Source: Betaproteobacteria bacterium RBG_16_66_20 (GTDB lineage: Bacteria; Pseudomonadota; Gammaproteobacteria; Burkholderiales; SG8-39). Taken from it: a stretch of 33,469 nt of DNA. Shown one piece after another: positions 6,911-14,952 of this stretch. Position numbers and translations under genes: made by a program. The stretch's first letter is position 1. Each line of letters begins with the position of its first letter. The notes under the pieces were generated by a model. It searched no databases. It was given only the letters and a program-made list of their open reading frames with translations, and was not told the origin of the DNA. Location of the stretch: assembly GCA_001770285.1 (NCBI GenBank), contig MEQQ01000046.1, positions 1 to 33,469 on the forward strand. Direction: 5' to 3'.

Positions 6911-8260
6911 CTGAATTTCGACTACGATCTTTTCACCATCGGCGGCGGCTCGGGCGGGGTGCGCGCGAGCCGCGTCTCCGCCACCCTCGGCGCCCGCGTC
7001 GCGATCGCCGAATCCGGGCGCTTCGGCGGCACCTGCGTCAACCTCGGCTGCATCCCGAAGAAGCTGTTTTCCTACGCCGCGCACGTCCGCGACGAGCTGA
7101 AGGACGCCGCCGATTTCGGCTGGACTGTGGCGGAGCCGACCTTGGACTGGTCGAAACTCCTCGCCAACAAGGATCGCGAGATCGAACGCCTGAACGGCGT
7201 CTACGAGCGGCTGCTGGTGAACGCGGGGGTTTCGATATTTCGAGGAAAAGCCCTTATCCGCGGAAAAAATGAAATCGAGATAAACGGCAAAACCCTTGCC
7301 GCCAGACACATCCTGGTCGCCACCGGTTCCTGGCCGCAGAGGCCCGCCATACCCGGCGCCGAACTCGCGATCACCTCGAACGAGGCGTTTCACCTCGAAC
7401 GCCTGCCGGGGCGAGCGCTCATCGTCGGCGGCGGCTATATCGCGGTCGAGTTCGCCTCGATCTTCAACGGGCTGGGCGTCGCAACCACGCTCGCCTACCG
7501 CGGCGCCCGGCTGCTGCGCGGCTTCGATGCCGAGCTTGGCGCGAGGCTCGGGGAAGAGATGGGCAGGAAAGGGGTTGCCGTTGCTTTGAACTGCAATCCC
7601 GTTGCAATCACAAAGCAGGAAAATTCGATTCGAGTCGAATTCAACGACCACACCCGGAAATCGTTCGATCTGGTCATGTTCGCCACCGGGCGCAAGCCGA
7701 ACACCGCGGGCCTCGGGCTCGAAGCGGCGGGTGTCAAGCTGGGCGCCGACGGCGCGGTACTCGTGGACAACTACTCCAAGAGCTCGGTGGATTCGATCCA
7801 CGCCATCGGCGACGTCACCAACCGCCTGAACCTCACCCCGGTCGCCACTGCCGAGGGCATGGCGCTCGCGAGCACCCTGTTCGGCGGCAAGCCGACGCCG
7901 GTGGACCACGAAAACGTCCCTACCGCCGTATTCGCCAACCCCAACCTCGGCAGCGTGGGCCTGTCGGAAGAAAAGGCGCGCGAGCGCCTGGGCAAAGTGG
8001 ACATCTACAAGACCGCGTTCCGCTCGCTCAAGCACACGATGGGCGCAAGCGAGGAGAAGATCTTCATGAAGCTCGTGGTCGACGCCGCGAGCCAGCGCGT
8101 CGTCGGCGCGCACATGCTCGGCCCCGACGCGGGCGAAACCATCCAGGGCATCGCGATCGCGGTGAAGCTCGGCGCGACCAAGGCGCAGTTCGACGCCACC
8201 ATCGGCATCCACCCCACCGCCGCCGAGGAGTTCGTCACCATGCGGGAGAAGTCTGTCTAG
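6911..8260 (+). CDS. gor: Glutathione-disulfide reductase
   Basis: 449 residues from an inferred CTG start, the standard size for this FAD enzyme, which reduces GSSG with NADPH in the cytoplasm. FAD-binding TIGGGSGG (9-16) opens the protein; the redox disulfide is GGTCVNLGCIPKK (C42, C47); the NADPH domain has IVGGGYIAVE and an Arg-containing AYRGARLLRGFD; the C-terminus has IHPTAAEEF with H434 and E439 of the catalytic dyad. The first conventional start is GTG 6959, inside or after the FAD glycine motif, which cannot be right. No ATG, GTG or TTG lies between the stop at 6872 and that point; CTG 6911 (encoding MNFDYDLF...) fits homologues. No Shine-Dalgarno sequence is evident. AT-rich codon patches occur at 7228-7305 and 7565-7655. 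Confidence 0.92.
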   Translation: MNFDYDLFTIGGGSGGVRASRVSATLGARVAIAESGRFGGTCVNLGCIPKKLFSYAAHVRDELKDAADFGWTVAEPTLDWSKLLANKDREIERLNGVYERLLVNAGVSIFRGKALIRGKNEIEINGKTLAARHILVATGSWPQRPAIPGAELAITSNEAFHLERLPGRALIVGGGYIAVEFASIFNGLGVATTLAYRGARLLRGFDAELGARLGEEMGRKGVAVALNCNPVAITKQENSIRVEFNDHTRKSFDLVMFATGRKPNTAGLGLEAAGVKLGADGAVLVDNYSKSSVDSIHAIGDVTNRLNLTPVATAEGMALASTLFGGKPTPVDHENVPTAVFANPNLGSVGLSEEKARERLGKVDIYKTAFRSLKHTMGASEEKIFMKLVVDAASQRVVGAHMLGPDAGETIQGIAIAVKLGATKAQFDATIGIHPTAAEEFVTMREKSV

Positions 8261-8264
8261 CTGA

Positions 8265-8279
8265 CGGCGCTGCGCGCCG
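8265..8279. terminator. Short GC hairpin between convergent genes
   Basis: CGGCGC and GCGCCG flank a 3-base loop just after the gor stop codon and before the 3' end of the opposing ATPase gene. No T-run follows, so an intrinsic terminator is only a weak possibility. Confidence 0.2.
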
Positions 8280-8302
8280 CAACTGATTCCGGCGGGTGAT
8301 TT

Positions 8303-9481
8303 TCAGGGCCGGTGGCCGCCCCGAAGCGTCTCGAGCATGGGGCCAATCGCCATCGCTTGCGCGCCCTCGATGAGGGCTTTGCCGCTCGGTGCGCTCTTCG
8401 ACGCGGCATGGACCACGATGCACTCCGTGGTCGGCCGGCCGATGCTCCCGGCGAGGCTGAGCATGTTCCGCGCGGCCTCGGGATAGACCGTCTGGGACGC
8501 CTTCGCTTCCAGCAGAACGAGCCGCCGCGAGCCTGCCGGCACGACGAAATCAACCTCGAGACCCCGCTGGTCGCGAAAGAAGTACAGTTGGCGGCGTTGT
8601 CCCAGATTGATCTGCTGCTTGACGATCTCGGAGGCGACGAAACCCTCGAACACCGGCCCGGCGAAAGGCGATTGCGCCAGCGCGCGCGGCGTTTCCAGGC
8701 CGAGCAGATGGCAGGCGAGGCCCGAGTCCGTGAAATACAGCTTCGGCGACTTGACCAAGCGCTTGCCGAAGTTCTCGAAGTACGGCGCGACCAACACGAT
8801 CTGCCCCGTGGTTTCCAGTATGCCCACCCATTCGGCCACGGTCGGCACCGACACTCCCAGCGGCGCCGCGAGATCGGTCTTGTTGAGCAGTTGGCCGCCG
8901 CGGCTCGCGAGCAGCGCGAGAAAACGCCGGAACGTCGCGAGATCGCGCACCTGGCTGATCTGCCGCACATCGCGCTCAAGGTAGGTCTGAATGTAGGACG
9001 GGAACCACAGATCGGCGTCCTGCGGGCGCGCCAGCACTTCCGCATAGCCGCCCCGGAACGGCGTCACCTTCGCGGACTCGACGGTGGACAGAGGCAGCAG
9101 CTGCAGAACGGCGGCGCGGCCGGCCATGGACTCGGTGACGCCGCGCATCAACGCGAAGTCCTGTGAGCCGGTAAGCAGCCATTGGCCACGGCGCCGCGGA
9201 GCGAGGTCGATGCGCGCCCGGATGAAATTCAGCAGTTCCGGCGCATGCTGAATTTCATCGAGAATGACCGGCGGCTTGAGTCCGTCCAGGAACCCGCGGG
9301 GGTCGGCCCGTACTGCCGCGACGAGCGCCGGATCCTCGAGCAGGCGATAGCTCGCCGCAGGGAAAAGCCGGCGCAGGAGCGTCGTCTTGCCCGCGCGCCG
9401 CGGACCCGTCAGCACCACCGCCGGAAAAGCGCGCGCCGCCCGCGCAAGAGTCGCCGCAAGCTGCCGCTCGACGTGCCGCAT
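8303..9481 (-). CDS. AAA ATPase with DUF4143 domain
   Basis: 392 residues. The N-terminal P-loop domain has Walker A GPRRAGKTT (26-34), Walker B PPVILDEIQ (70-78) and a sensor-like LLTGSQDF (102-109). The middle resembles a winged helix (LLNKTDLAAPLGVSVPTVAEW). The C-terminal DUF4143 part contains VDFVVPAG...VLLEAKAS, the D...ExK spacing of the restriction-endonuclease-like fold. The family is widespread, patchily distributed and of unknown function. It stands alone, convergent with gor and behind its own palindromic promoter, which suggests an accessory gene. The ATG at 9481 has no Shine-Dalgarno sequence but a TAGAAT six bases upstream. Confidence 0.88.
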   Translation of the reverse strand: MRHVERQLAATLARAARAFPAVVLTGPRRAGKTTLLRRLFPAASYRLLEDPALVAAVRADPRGFLDGLKPPVILDEIQHAPELLNFIRARIDLAPRRRGQWLLTGSQDFALMRGVTESMAGRAAVLQLLPLSTVESAKVTPFRGGYAEVLARPQDADLWFPSYIQTYLERDVRQISQVRDLATFRRFLALLASRGGQLLNKTDLAAPLGVSVPTVAEWVGILETTGQIVLVAPYFENFGKRLVKSPKLYFTDSGLACHLLGLETPRALAQSPFAGPVFEGFVASEIVKQQINLGQRRQLYFFRDQRGLEVDFVVPAGSRRLVLLEAKASQTVYPEAARNMLSLAGSIGRPTTECIVVHAASKSAPSGKALIEGAQAMAIGPMLETLRGGHRP

Positions 9482-9487
9482 TGGTCA

Positions 9488-9509
9488 ATTCTAAGATGAA
9501 ATCTTAGAA
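9488..9509 (-). promoter_or_regulatory. Leaderless promoter overlapped by a 9-bp palindrome
   Basis: TTCTAAGAT (9489-9497) and ATCTTAGAA (9501-9509) are perfect inverted repeats around three bases. On the minus strand the repeat runs into TAGAAT (9493-9488), a -10 followed by six bases (TGACCA) and the ATPase ATG. A weak TTGGTG lies 18 bases upstream of the -10. The position suits a repressor operator. Confidence 0.5.
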
Positions 9510-9519
9510 AACACCAAGC

Positions 9520-10263
9520 CTAACCGAGCGCCCGGAGGATCAGCGAAGCACCGCTCGCAAGAAGCATCAAAGACACCGCGCGCATCAGGACTTCGCGGGA
9601 AATGCGCCGGAACAGGTGGCCCGCGGCCCAGATGCCCGCAAGCCCGGCCGGGACGATGAAAGCGGCATAGATCCAGACCCTGGGGTCGAGCAGGAAGCCG
9701 ATGGCGAAAAACGCGACGGTGCGCAGCGAAATGCTGGTGAGCGTCGCCAGGCCGAGCGTCGCCCGGTATTGCGCCTTGGAAAGGCCGCGGTGCGAAAGAT
9801 ACATCGCGTAGGGCGGGCCGCCGGCGCCGAACAGCGTGCTGGTGACGCCGCCGGCGAAGCCCGCGACGTAAGCCCAGCCGGTCGAAAGCACGCGGCGCGC
9901 GTCGCGATGCCGGGTAAGGCTGTAGATCGCGAAAGCGAACACGAATACGCCGAGCGCGAGCGTGGCCGTGCTGCGCGGCAGGTTCACGAGCAGCGTGAGG
10001 CCGGCGACGGTGCCGGCCAGGATGGCCGGCACGAGGCGCGTCCATTCGCTCTTCACCGCGTTCTTCGGGTTCTCGAAGCCGATGCGGAACGCGTTGGCGA
10101 GGTCCATCAGCACGTAGAGCGCGAGCGCGAACGGCAGCGGCACGAAATGCGTGGCAAACGGCACCGTGAGCAGCGCGGCGCCGAAACCGGTGACGCCGAA
10201 GATCACCGAGCCGGCGAATGCGGCCGCGGCCAGCGCCATGATCGCGGCCGGATCGATCGCCAT
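9520..10263 (-). CDS. TauE/SafE family sulfite/organosulfonate exporter-like permease
   Basis: 247 residues, strongly hydrophobic, with about seven or eight membrane segments. Two family glycine-rich signatures are visible: FGVTGFGAALLTVPF near the N-terminus and GGVTSTLFGAGGPPYAMYL in the second half, the internal duplication of this family. The family moves small anions such as sulfite, sulfoacetate or taurine across the inner membrane. It is the last gene of the leftward five-gene operon, one base behind the spermidine-synthase-like gene. The substrate cannot be read from sequence. Confidence 0.88.
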   Translation of the reverse strand: MAIDPAAIMALAAAAFAGSVIFGVTGFGAALLTVPFATHFVPLPFALALYVLMDLANAFRIGFENPKNAVKSEWTRLVPAILAGTVAGLTLLVNLPRSTATLALGVFVFAFAIYSLTRHRDARRVLSTGWAYVAGFAGGVTSTLFGAGGPPYAMYLSHRGLSKAQYRATLGLATLTSISLRTVAFFAIGFLLDPRVWIYAAFIVPAGLAGIWAAGHLFRRISREVLMRAVSLMLLASGASLILRALG

Positions 10264-10264
10264 C

Positions 10265-11044
10265 TCAGCCCCGATCCTCCGCCGGCACGATCAGGAGCGC
10301 GTCGGCGGTCCAGCGGTTCATCGCGCGCAGCCGCTCCACATAGCGCGCAAACGGCAGCCCGTATTCTTTCTCGAGCGCAGCGGCACGCGCGCGCAGGACG
10401 TTCCATTGCAGCGCCGCGGGAGCGCCCTTCAGGCCGATGACTACGATGTTCGGATCGCGCAGCGACTGGAACACGATCACGGCGCCGCCGAACGCGTGCT
10501 CGATGCGCTGCAGATTGCGGTCGAAGTCCGGATCGTCGTCCATGAAGTTCATCACCAGCGCGCCCGGCTCCTGCAGCGCGCACCACGCGGCGTCGAAAAA
10601 CGCCTGCGACACCAGCGCCGAGGGTGTCGCCTCGTCCTCGAAGCCGTCCACCACCAGCAGGTCGCAGCATTCCGGGGCCAGCGCATCGACGCCATCGCCG
10701 TGCTCGATGAAAAGGCGCGCGTCGTCCGGCGGCACGTGGAACAGGGCGCGCGCCGTGGCGATGACGCGCTCGTCGTACTCGAGCACGCGAGTGCGCAGCG
10801 CGGCAAGCCGGCGGTGGAAGAACTTGGCGAGCGATCCGCCGCCAAGGCCGATCATCAGCGCGCGCCGCGGCGCGGGATGAAACAGCAGGAACGCCATCAT
10901 GCAGCGCGTGTAGTCGAGCTCGAGCGCGAATGGATCGTCCAGCCGCATCGCGCTCTGAATCGCTTCGCCGCCGACGTGCAGGTGGCGCACGCCGCGCTCC
11001 TCGCTGACGACGAGGTCCGGGCGCTTGCGGGAGGCGCGCTTCAA
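10265..11044 (-). CDS. Spermidine-synthase-like methyltransferase-fold protein
   Basis: 259 residues from a TTG start whose TTGA overlaps the stop of the Rid gene. The SAM-binding core is clear: LMIGLGGGSLAKF (63-75), the acidic strand-2 end VLEYDERV (E89) and DLLVVDGF. The catalytic motif of true polyamine aminopropyltransferases (DxxDPxGP) is replaced by DGFEDEATPS, so aminopropyl transfer is doubtful. The N-terminal beta strands (RHLHVGGEAIQSAMRLDDP) match the SpeE fold. An open frame extends upstream to 11560, but that part overlaps the Rid gene in another frame and is not real. Function unknown; spermidine synthase is the nearest named relative. Confidence 0.78.
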   Translation of the reverse strand: MKRASRKRPDLVVSEERGVRHLHVGGEAIQSAMRLDDPFALELDYTRCMMAFLLFHPAPRRALMIGLGGGSLAKFFHRRLAALRTRVLEYDERVIATARALFHVPPDDARLFIEHGDGVDALAPECCDLLVVDGFEDEATPSALVSQAFFDAAWCALQEPGALVMNFMDDDPDFDRNLQRIEHAFGGAVIVFQSLRDPNIVVIGLKGAPAALQWNVLRARAAALEKEYGLPFARYVERLRAMNRWTADALLIVPAEDRG

Positions 11045-11478
11045 CGCTTCTTCTTCGCCTTTTTGGGCGACTCCTTCACCTCGACCGCGGCGATGGCCTC
11101 CACCTCGAGCAGCAGGTCTTCGTGCACCAGGCGTTTGACGCCGATCAGGGTGCTCGCCGGCATGCGCCTGGCATCGAGGTAGCGCGAACGCACCTCGCGG
11201 TACAGGTTCAGCGCGTCGGCGTTCATTTTGACCATGTAGCTGGTGAGCTTCACGACGTCGCTCCAGGTTGCGCCCGCCGCCTTCAGGTTGTGCGTCAGGC
11301 ACTTGAACACCTGCTCGGCCTGCGCGCGCATGTCGTCCTTGCCGATGACGAAGCCGTCGCGGTCGTAGCTCACCTGGCCGGACACGTACACGATCTTCGC
11401 CGTCCCGGAGACCGCCACCGTGTGGGTGAAGAACGGCGATTGAAAGATTTCCCTCGGATTCAGATACTGCTTGCGCAT
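11041..11478 (-). CDS. Rid (YjgF/YER057c/UK114) family protein lacking the catalytic arginine
   Basis: 145 residues. Family segments include VYVSGQVSYD, LKAAGATWSDVVKLTSYM and LLLEVEAIAAV. In RidA the imine-binding arginine lies in a PAR motif; here the position reads MPASTLIGV (S109), so enamine/imine deaminase activity is not expected, as in Rid subfamilies other than RidA. The C-terminus is a lysine-rich tail. An AGGGGG lies five bases before the ATG. It follows a PLP enzyme gene in the operon, a common context because PLP enzymes release reactive enamines. Confidence 0.88.
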   Translation of the reverse strand: MRKQYLNPREIFQSPFFTHTVAVSGTAKIVYVSGQVSYDRDGFVIGKDDMRAQAEQVFKCLTHNLKAAGATWSDVVKLTSYMVKMNADALNLYREVRSRYLDARRMPASTLIGVKRLVHEDLLLEVEAIAAVEVKESPKKAKKKR

Positions 11479-11496
11479 GATTCCCCCTGTTGCCCG

Positions 11497-12612
11497 TCAG
11501 TACACGGCACCGCGCGCGCTGATCGGCCAGAGCGCCTCGACCACGCCCGCCCGCACGCAAACATACCAGTCGTACAGATTGACCGTGGGATCGCAGTGCC
11601 CGGGGACCAGCAGGAGCTTATCTCCGAGTCCGGGCGCCGCCGCTCGCGGCGCGATCTCGACCCAGCCGTGCTCGTCGGAGGCGCGCGTGTAGACCAGCCC
11701 CGGCCGCTCCCAGACGCCCGGCATGCCGGAATCGACGCTGGACGCCTTCAGGCCCGCGTCCAGGATCGCGGTATCGGGGCCCGGCCGGCTCATCACCGTG
11801 GCGAGTACGAACAGCGAGTGCTCGAAGCGCGGCATCGGCGGCGCCCACTCGTTGCGCGCGTAGTCCCAGTCCATGAAGACGTAGGAACCGGGCTGGATCT
11901 CGTCCCACGCGCCCATTTCCACTTCGAACATGAAAGTGCCGCTGCCCGCACCGGTGACGATCGGGCAAGGGATGTTGCTCTTTTCCAGCAGGCCTTTGGT
12001 GCTTCTGACGGCGGCAGCCGCCGAGCGGATGACCGCACGCCTTTCATCGCTGGAGCGAATATGCTGCGCGCGGCCGTGATAGGCGTGGATGCCCGCGAAG
12101 CGCAGATCGGGCGAAGCCGCGATCGCGCGCGCCAGCGCTACCGCCGGCGCACCCGGCGCGACGCCGCAGCGGTGCATGCCGACCTCGAGCTCGATGTAGA
12201 CGTCGATGCGCGCTGAGGCCGCTTGCATCGCGGCCTGCAGTTCGCGCACGTTGTCCGCGTGGTCCACGCAGACGCCGAGTTGCGCGCGCCTGGCGAGCGC
12301 GGCAAGCCGCTCGAGCTTGCCCCTGCCGACCACCTCGTTCGAGACGAGCACGTCGGCAATGCCGCCCTCCACCATCGCCTCGGCCTCGGAAACCTTCTGG
12401 CAGCACACGCCCACCGCGCCGGCGGCGACCTGGCGCCGGGCGATCTCCGGGCATTTGTGGGTCTTGGCATGCGCGCGCACCCGCACCCGGCCGGACACTG
12501 CGTCCGACAGGCGCCTCAGGTTGGTCTCGAAGGCGCCCAGGTCCAGGATCAGCGCGGGCGTATCCACCTCTTCCAGGCGCATCCCCACCACCGCCGGGGC
12601 TCGCACGCTCAC
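11497..12612 (-). CDS. DSD1 / D-threonine aldolase family PLP enzyme
   Basis: 371 residues from a GTG that overlaps the MFS stop as GTGA; an in-frame ATG at 12582 (MRLEEVDTPALIL) matches many homologues and is an alternative. Fold-type III PLP enzyme with an alanine-racemase-like barrel; the PLP lysine is K50 in RAHAKTHK. The C-terminal metal site reads PGHCDPTVN, that is H339-x-D341. The His-x-Asp pair is found in D-threonine aldolase and D-3-hydroxyaspartate aldolase, whereas D-serine dehydratase has His-x-Cys. An aldolase splitting a D-beta-hydroxy amino acid to glycine and an aldehyde or glyoxylate is therefore favoured. The upstream MFS gene could import the substrate. Confidence 0.88.
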   Translation of the reverse strand: MSVRAPAVVGMRLEEVDTPALILDLGAFETNLRRLSDAVSGRVRVRAHAKTHKCPEIARRQVAAGAVGVCCQKVSEAEAMVEGGIADVLVSNEVVGRGKLERLAALARRAQLGVCVDHADNVRELQAAMQAASARIDVYIELEVGMHRCGVAPGAPAVALARAIAASPDLRFAGIHAYHGRAQHIRSSDERRAVIRSAAAAVRSTKGLLEKSNIPCPIVTGAGSGTFMFEVEMGAWDEIQPGSYVFMDWDYARNEWAPPMPRFEHSLFVLATVMSRPGPDTAILDAGLKASSVDSGMPGVWERPGLVYTRASDEHGWVEIAPRAAAPGLGDKLLLVPGHCDPTVNLYDWYVCVRAGVVEALWPISARGAVY

Positions 12613-13808
12613 GCTTTGGCTTCTTTATTCTTGAAAAAAAGATATACGAGCGCCATGATCACAACCGCAATCAACGGCGACGCAGCGTAGTTCACCTTTT
12701 CCCAGCCGGCGTTGGTGACGATCATTCCGGAAGCGAACGAGGATATCGTCATCATGGCGAAAATCGCGAACTCGTTGGCACCCTGTGCCTTGGCGCGCTC
12801 CTCGGGCCGGTAGGTTTCGGTGAGCAGCGTGGTCGCGCCGATGTAAAGGAAGTTCCAGCCCACGCCGAGCAACACCAGCGACCACCAGAAGTTCGCCACC
12901 GCCACGCCCGAGAGCGCGATGCCGATGCACACGGCGTTGAGCGCCGCGCCGGCAAGCATCACCGGGATCACGCCGAGCCGCCTGATCAACCCTCCGGTGA
13001 AGAACGAAGGCGCGAACATGGCCACCACGTGGGACGAAATCACGAATGCCGCGTCGCCGTAAGGATGCCCGCAGACCCCCATCGCGATCGGCGTCGAGGT
13101 CATGAGGAAATTCATCACCCCGTAGCTGATCGCGCCCGCCATCACGGCGACCGCGTATTTCGGTTGCGCGGCGATCTTCGAGAACGGCCGGCCGGTCGCC
13201 GCCTGCTCCGCGGCGCTCAGGTCCGGAATCCGGATCCGGCTGAGGAGCGCGATCGTGACCAGCACGAAAACGATCAGCGCGAGGTAGGCGCCCGTGAATT
13301 TCGGGCCGATGAGGTCCACCGTGATCCGGCTGGTCGTGGGCCCGAGGATTCCGCCGACCAGGCCGCCGGCGAGCACCAGCGACACCGCGGTGGCGCGGAA
13401 ATCCGGCGCCGCCACCTCCGCCGCAACGAAGCGGTAGTACTGGCCGAAGGCGTTGAAGGTGCCGAAGATGACCGCGCCGAAGCACAGCAGCCAGAAGCTT
13501 GCCTGCCAGACCGCCGCGGCGCAGATCAGCGCCCCGAGAACCCCGATCGAAGCGCCGCGGATCAGCCCCGACTTCCGGCCGACCCGCTTCATGTACTGGG
13601 ACGCGGACATGGTCGCGATGGCCCCGCCGACCACCCAGCAGGTCACCGGCAGCGTCGCCAACGAAGCGTTCGGCGCCAGCGCAAGCCCGGCCAGGCCGTT
13701 GATCGCGATCAGCGTGGCGTTGTTGGTGAACAGCATCGCCTGGCAGGCGGCGAGCAGTCCCACATTGACGTTGGCGACGCGCGCCGCCTTGCTTGCATTA
13801 CTGGACAT
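12609..13808 (-). CDS. MFS transporter
   Basis: 399 residues with about twelve hydrophobic segments. The loop SQYMKRVGRKSGL resembles the MFS motif A position between helices 2 and 3. A frame open to 14843 exists, but membrane homology begins at MSSNASKAARVANVN, so the ATG at 13808 is used. It is the first gene of the leftward operon and its TGA overlaps the start of the DSD1-like gene. This suggests import of the amino acid handled by that enzyme. The leader of about 20 bases has no Shine-Dalgarno sequence; it is C-rich instead. Confidence 0.9.
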   Translation of the reverse strand: MSSNASKAARVANVNVGLLAACQAMLFTNNATLIAINGLAGLALAPNASLATLPVTCWVVGGAIATMSASQYMKRVGRKSGLIRGASIGVLGALICAAAVWQASFWLLCFGAVIFGTFNAFGQYYRFVAAEVAAPDFRATAVSLVLAGGLVGGILGPTTSRITVDLIGPKFTGAYLALIVFVLVTIALLSRIRIPDLSAAEQAATGRPFSKIAAQPKYAVAVMAGAISYGVMNFLMTSTPIAMGVCGHPYGDAAFVISSHVVAMFAPSFFTGGLIRRLGVIPVMLAGAALNAVCIGIALSGVAVANFWWSLVLLGVGWNFLYIGATTLLTETYRPEERAKAQGANEFAIFAMMTISSFASGMIVTNAGWEKVNYAASPLIAVVIMALVYLFFKNKEAKA

Positions 13809-13834
13809 GTATACAGTACCGGGAGGGGAATGCA

Positions 13835-13840
13835 ATTCTA
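13835..13840 (-). promoter_or_regulatory. -10 element TAGAAT of the MFS operon
   Basis: On the minus strand TAGAAT lies 26 bases before the MFS ATG. It overlaps by two bases a plus-strand TAGATT (13839-13844) that may serve the divergent radical SAM gene. A GTATAC palindrome abuts the MFS start codon. Confidence 0.4.
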
Positions 13841-13847
13841 GATTGAA

Positions 13848-14930
13848 ATGACCAAGCTGAGAGGCGCGCGTTCGCAGATCCAGGGCCGCTTCGAGAGCGC
13901 GGCGCGCTCGCCTTTCGATGACGGCTGGGCGCGGGACGAACAAACGGATGCCCCGATCCGGACCACGGTAACCGAACAACGGGCCCGCTCGATCATTTCC
14001 CGGAACGATTCGCCCGACATTCCGTTCGAGCAGTCGATCAATCCGTACCGCGGATGCGAGCACGGCTGCATCTACTGCTATGCAAGGCCGAGCCATGCCT
14101 ATCTCGAACTTTCCCCGGGCCTGGATTTCGAGACCCGGCTGTTCGCCAAGACCAACGCCGTAGAGCTGCTGCGGGCAGAGCTCGCCAGGCCGGGCTACCG
14201 GGCGAAGCCGATCGCGTTCGGCACCAATACCGACTGCTACCAGCCGATCGAGCGCCGCTACAAGGTGATGCGCGGCATCCTCGAGCTGCTTTCGGCCTGC
14301 GAGCATCCGCTGACCATCGTCACCAAGTCGGCGCTCATCGAGCGCGACATCGACCTGCTCGCCGCGATGGCCGGGAAAAACCTGGTGAAGGCCTTCGTTT
14401 CGATCACCACGCTCGACCACCGCCTCGCCCGCACCATGGAGCCGCGCGCCGCGAGTCCCCGTCGGCGCGTGGATACGCTGCGCGCGCTCGCTGGCGCCGG
14501 TATCCCGTGCGGCGTGATGGTGGCGCCCTTGATTCCGGCGCTGACCGACAAGTCGCTGGAGGGCGTGCTGGAGGCCGGTGCCGGCGCGGGCGCGACCATG
14601 GCGGGCTGGATCCTGCTGCGGCTGCCGAACGAGGTGCGGCCGCTGTTCAAGGAATGGCTCGCCGCGCACTACCCGCAGCGCGCCGATCACGTGATCAGCA
14701 TCGTCAGGCAATCGCGCGGCGGCAGGGAAAACGACCCGAATTTCGGCACCCGCATGACGGGGTCGGGCAACTTCGTGGATCTGATCGGCAAACGCTTCGA
14801 CCTCGCATGCAGGCGGCTCGGCTTGAACAGCGAGGACAACCACATGGCCTCGCGCAACGCGCTCGACTGCGCGAGGTTCAGGCCGCCATCATCGAAGGAG
14901 AACCCGGCGGGGCAGATGGCGCTGTTCTGA
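13848..14930 (+). CDS. PA0069-family radical SAM protein
   Basis: 360 residues. The radical SAM cluster motif is CEHGCIYC (C70, C74, C77), the CxxxCxxC that binds the [4Fe-4S] cluster used to cleave S-adenosylmethionine. The N-terminal SQIQGRFES and the segment INPYRGCEHGC match the PA0069/SplB-like family of unknown substrate. The C-terminal region (RQSRGGRENDPNFG...) is also typical, and the C-terminus ends QMALF. The ATG at 13848 lacks a Shine-Dalgarno sequence. It is divergent from the MFS operon and convergent with the alpha/beta hydrolase. A nucleic-acid-related role has been suggested for relatives of spore photoproduct lyase; nothing here tests it. Confidence 0.92.
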   Translation: MTKLRGARSQIQGRFESAARSPFDDGWARDEQTDAPIRTTVTEQRARSIISRNDSPDIPFEQSINPYRGCEHGCIYCYARPSHAYLELSPGLDFETRLFAKTNAVELLRAELARPGYRAKPIAFGTNTDCYQPIERRYKVMRGILELLSACEHPLTIVTKSALIERDIDLLAAMAGKNLVKAFVSITTLDHRLARTMEPRAASPRRRVDTLRALAGAGIPCGVMVAPLIPALTDKSLEGVLEAGAGAGATMAGWILLRLPNEVRPLFKEWLAAHYPQRADHVISIVRQSRGGRENDPNFGTRMTGSGNFVDLIGKRFDLACRRLGLNSEDNHMASRNALDCARFRPPSSKENPAGQMALF

Positions 14931-14952
14931 GTTGGGTTCGGTGCGTGAGCGC

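Noticed and set aside
8303-9509. Insertion-sequence ends around the ATPase gene
   Set aside because: The 9-bp palindrome occurs only on the promoter side; no matching terminal repeat or target duplication is visible at the 3' side.
13809-14843. Upstream extension of the MFS open frame to 744 residues
   Set aside because: It is antisense to the radical SAM gene and contains no membrane segment; homology starts at 13808.
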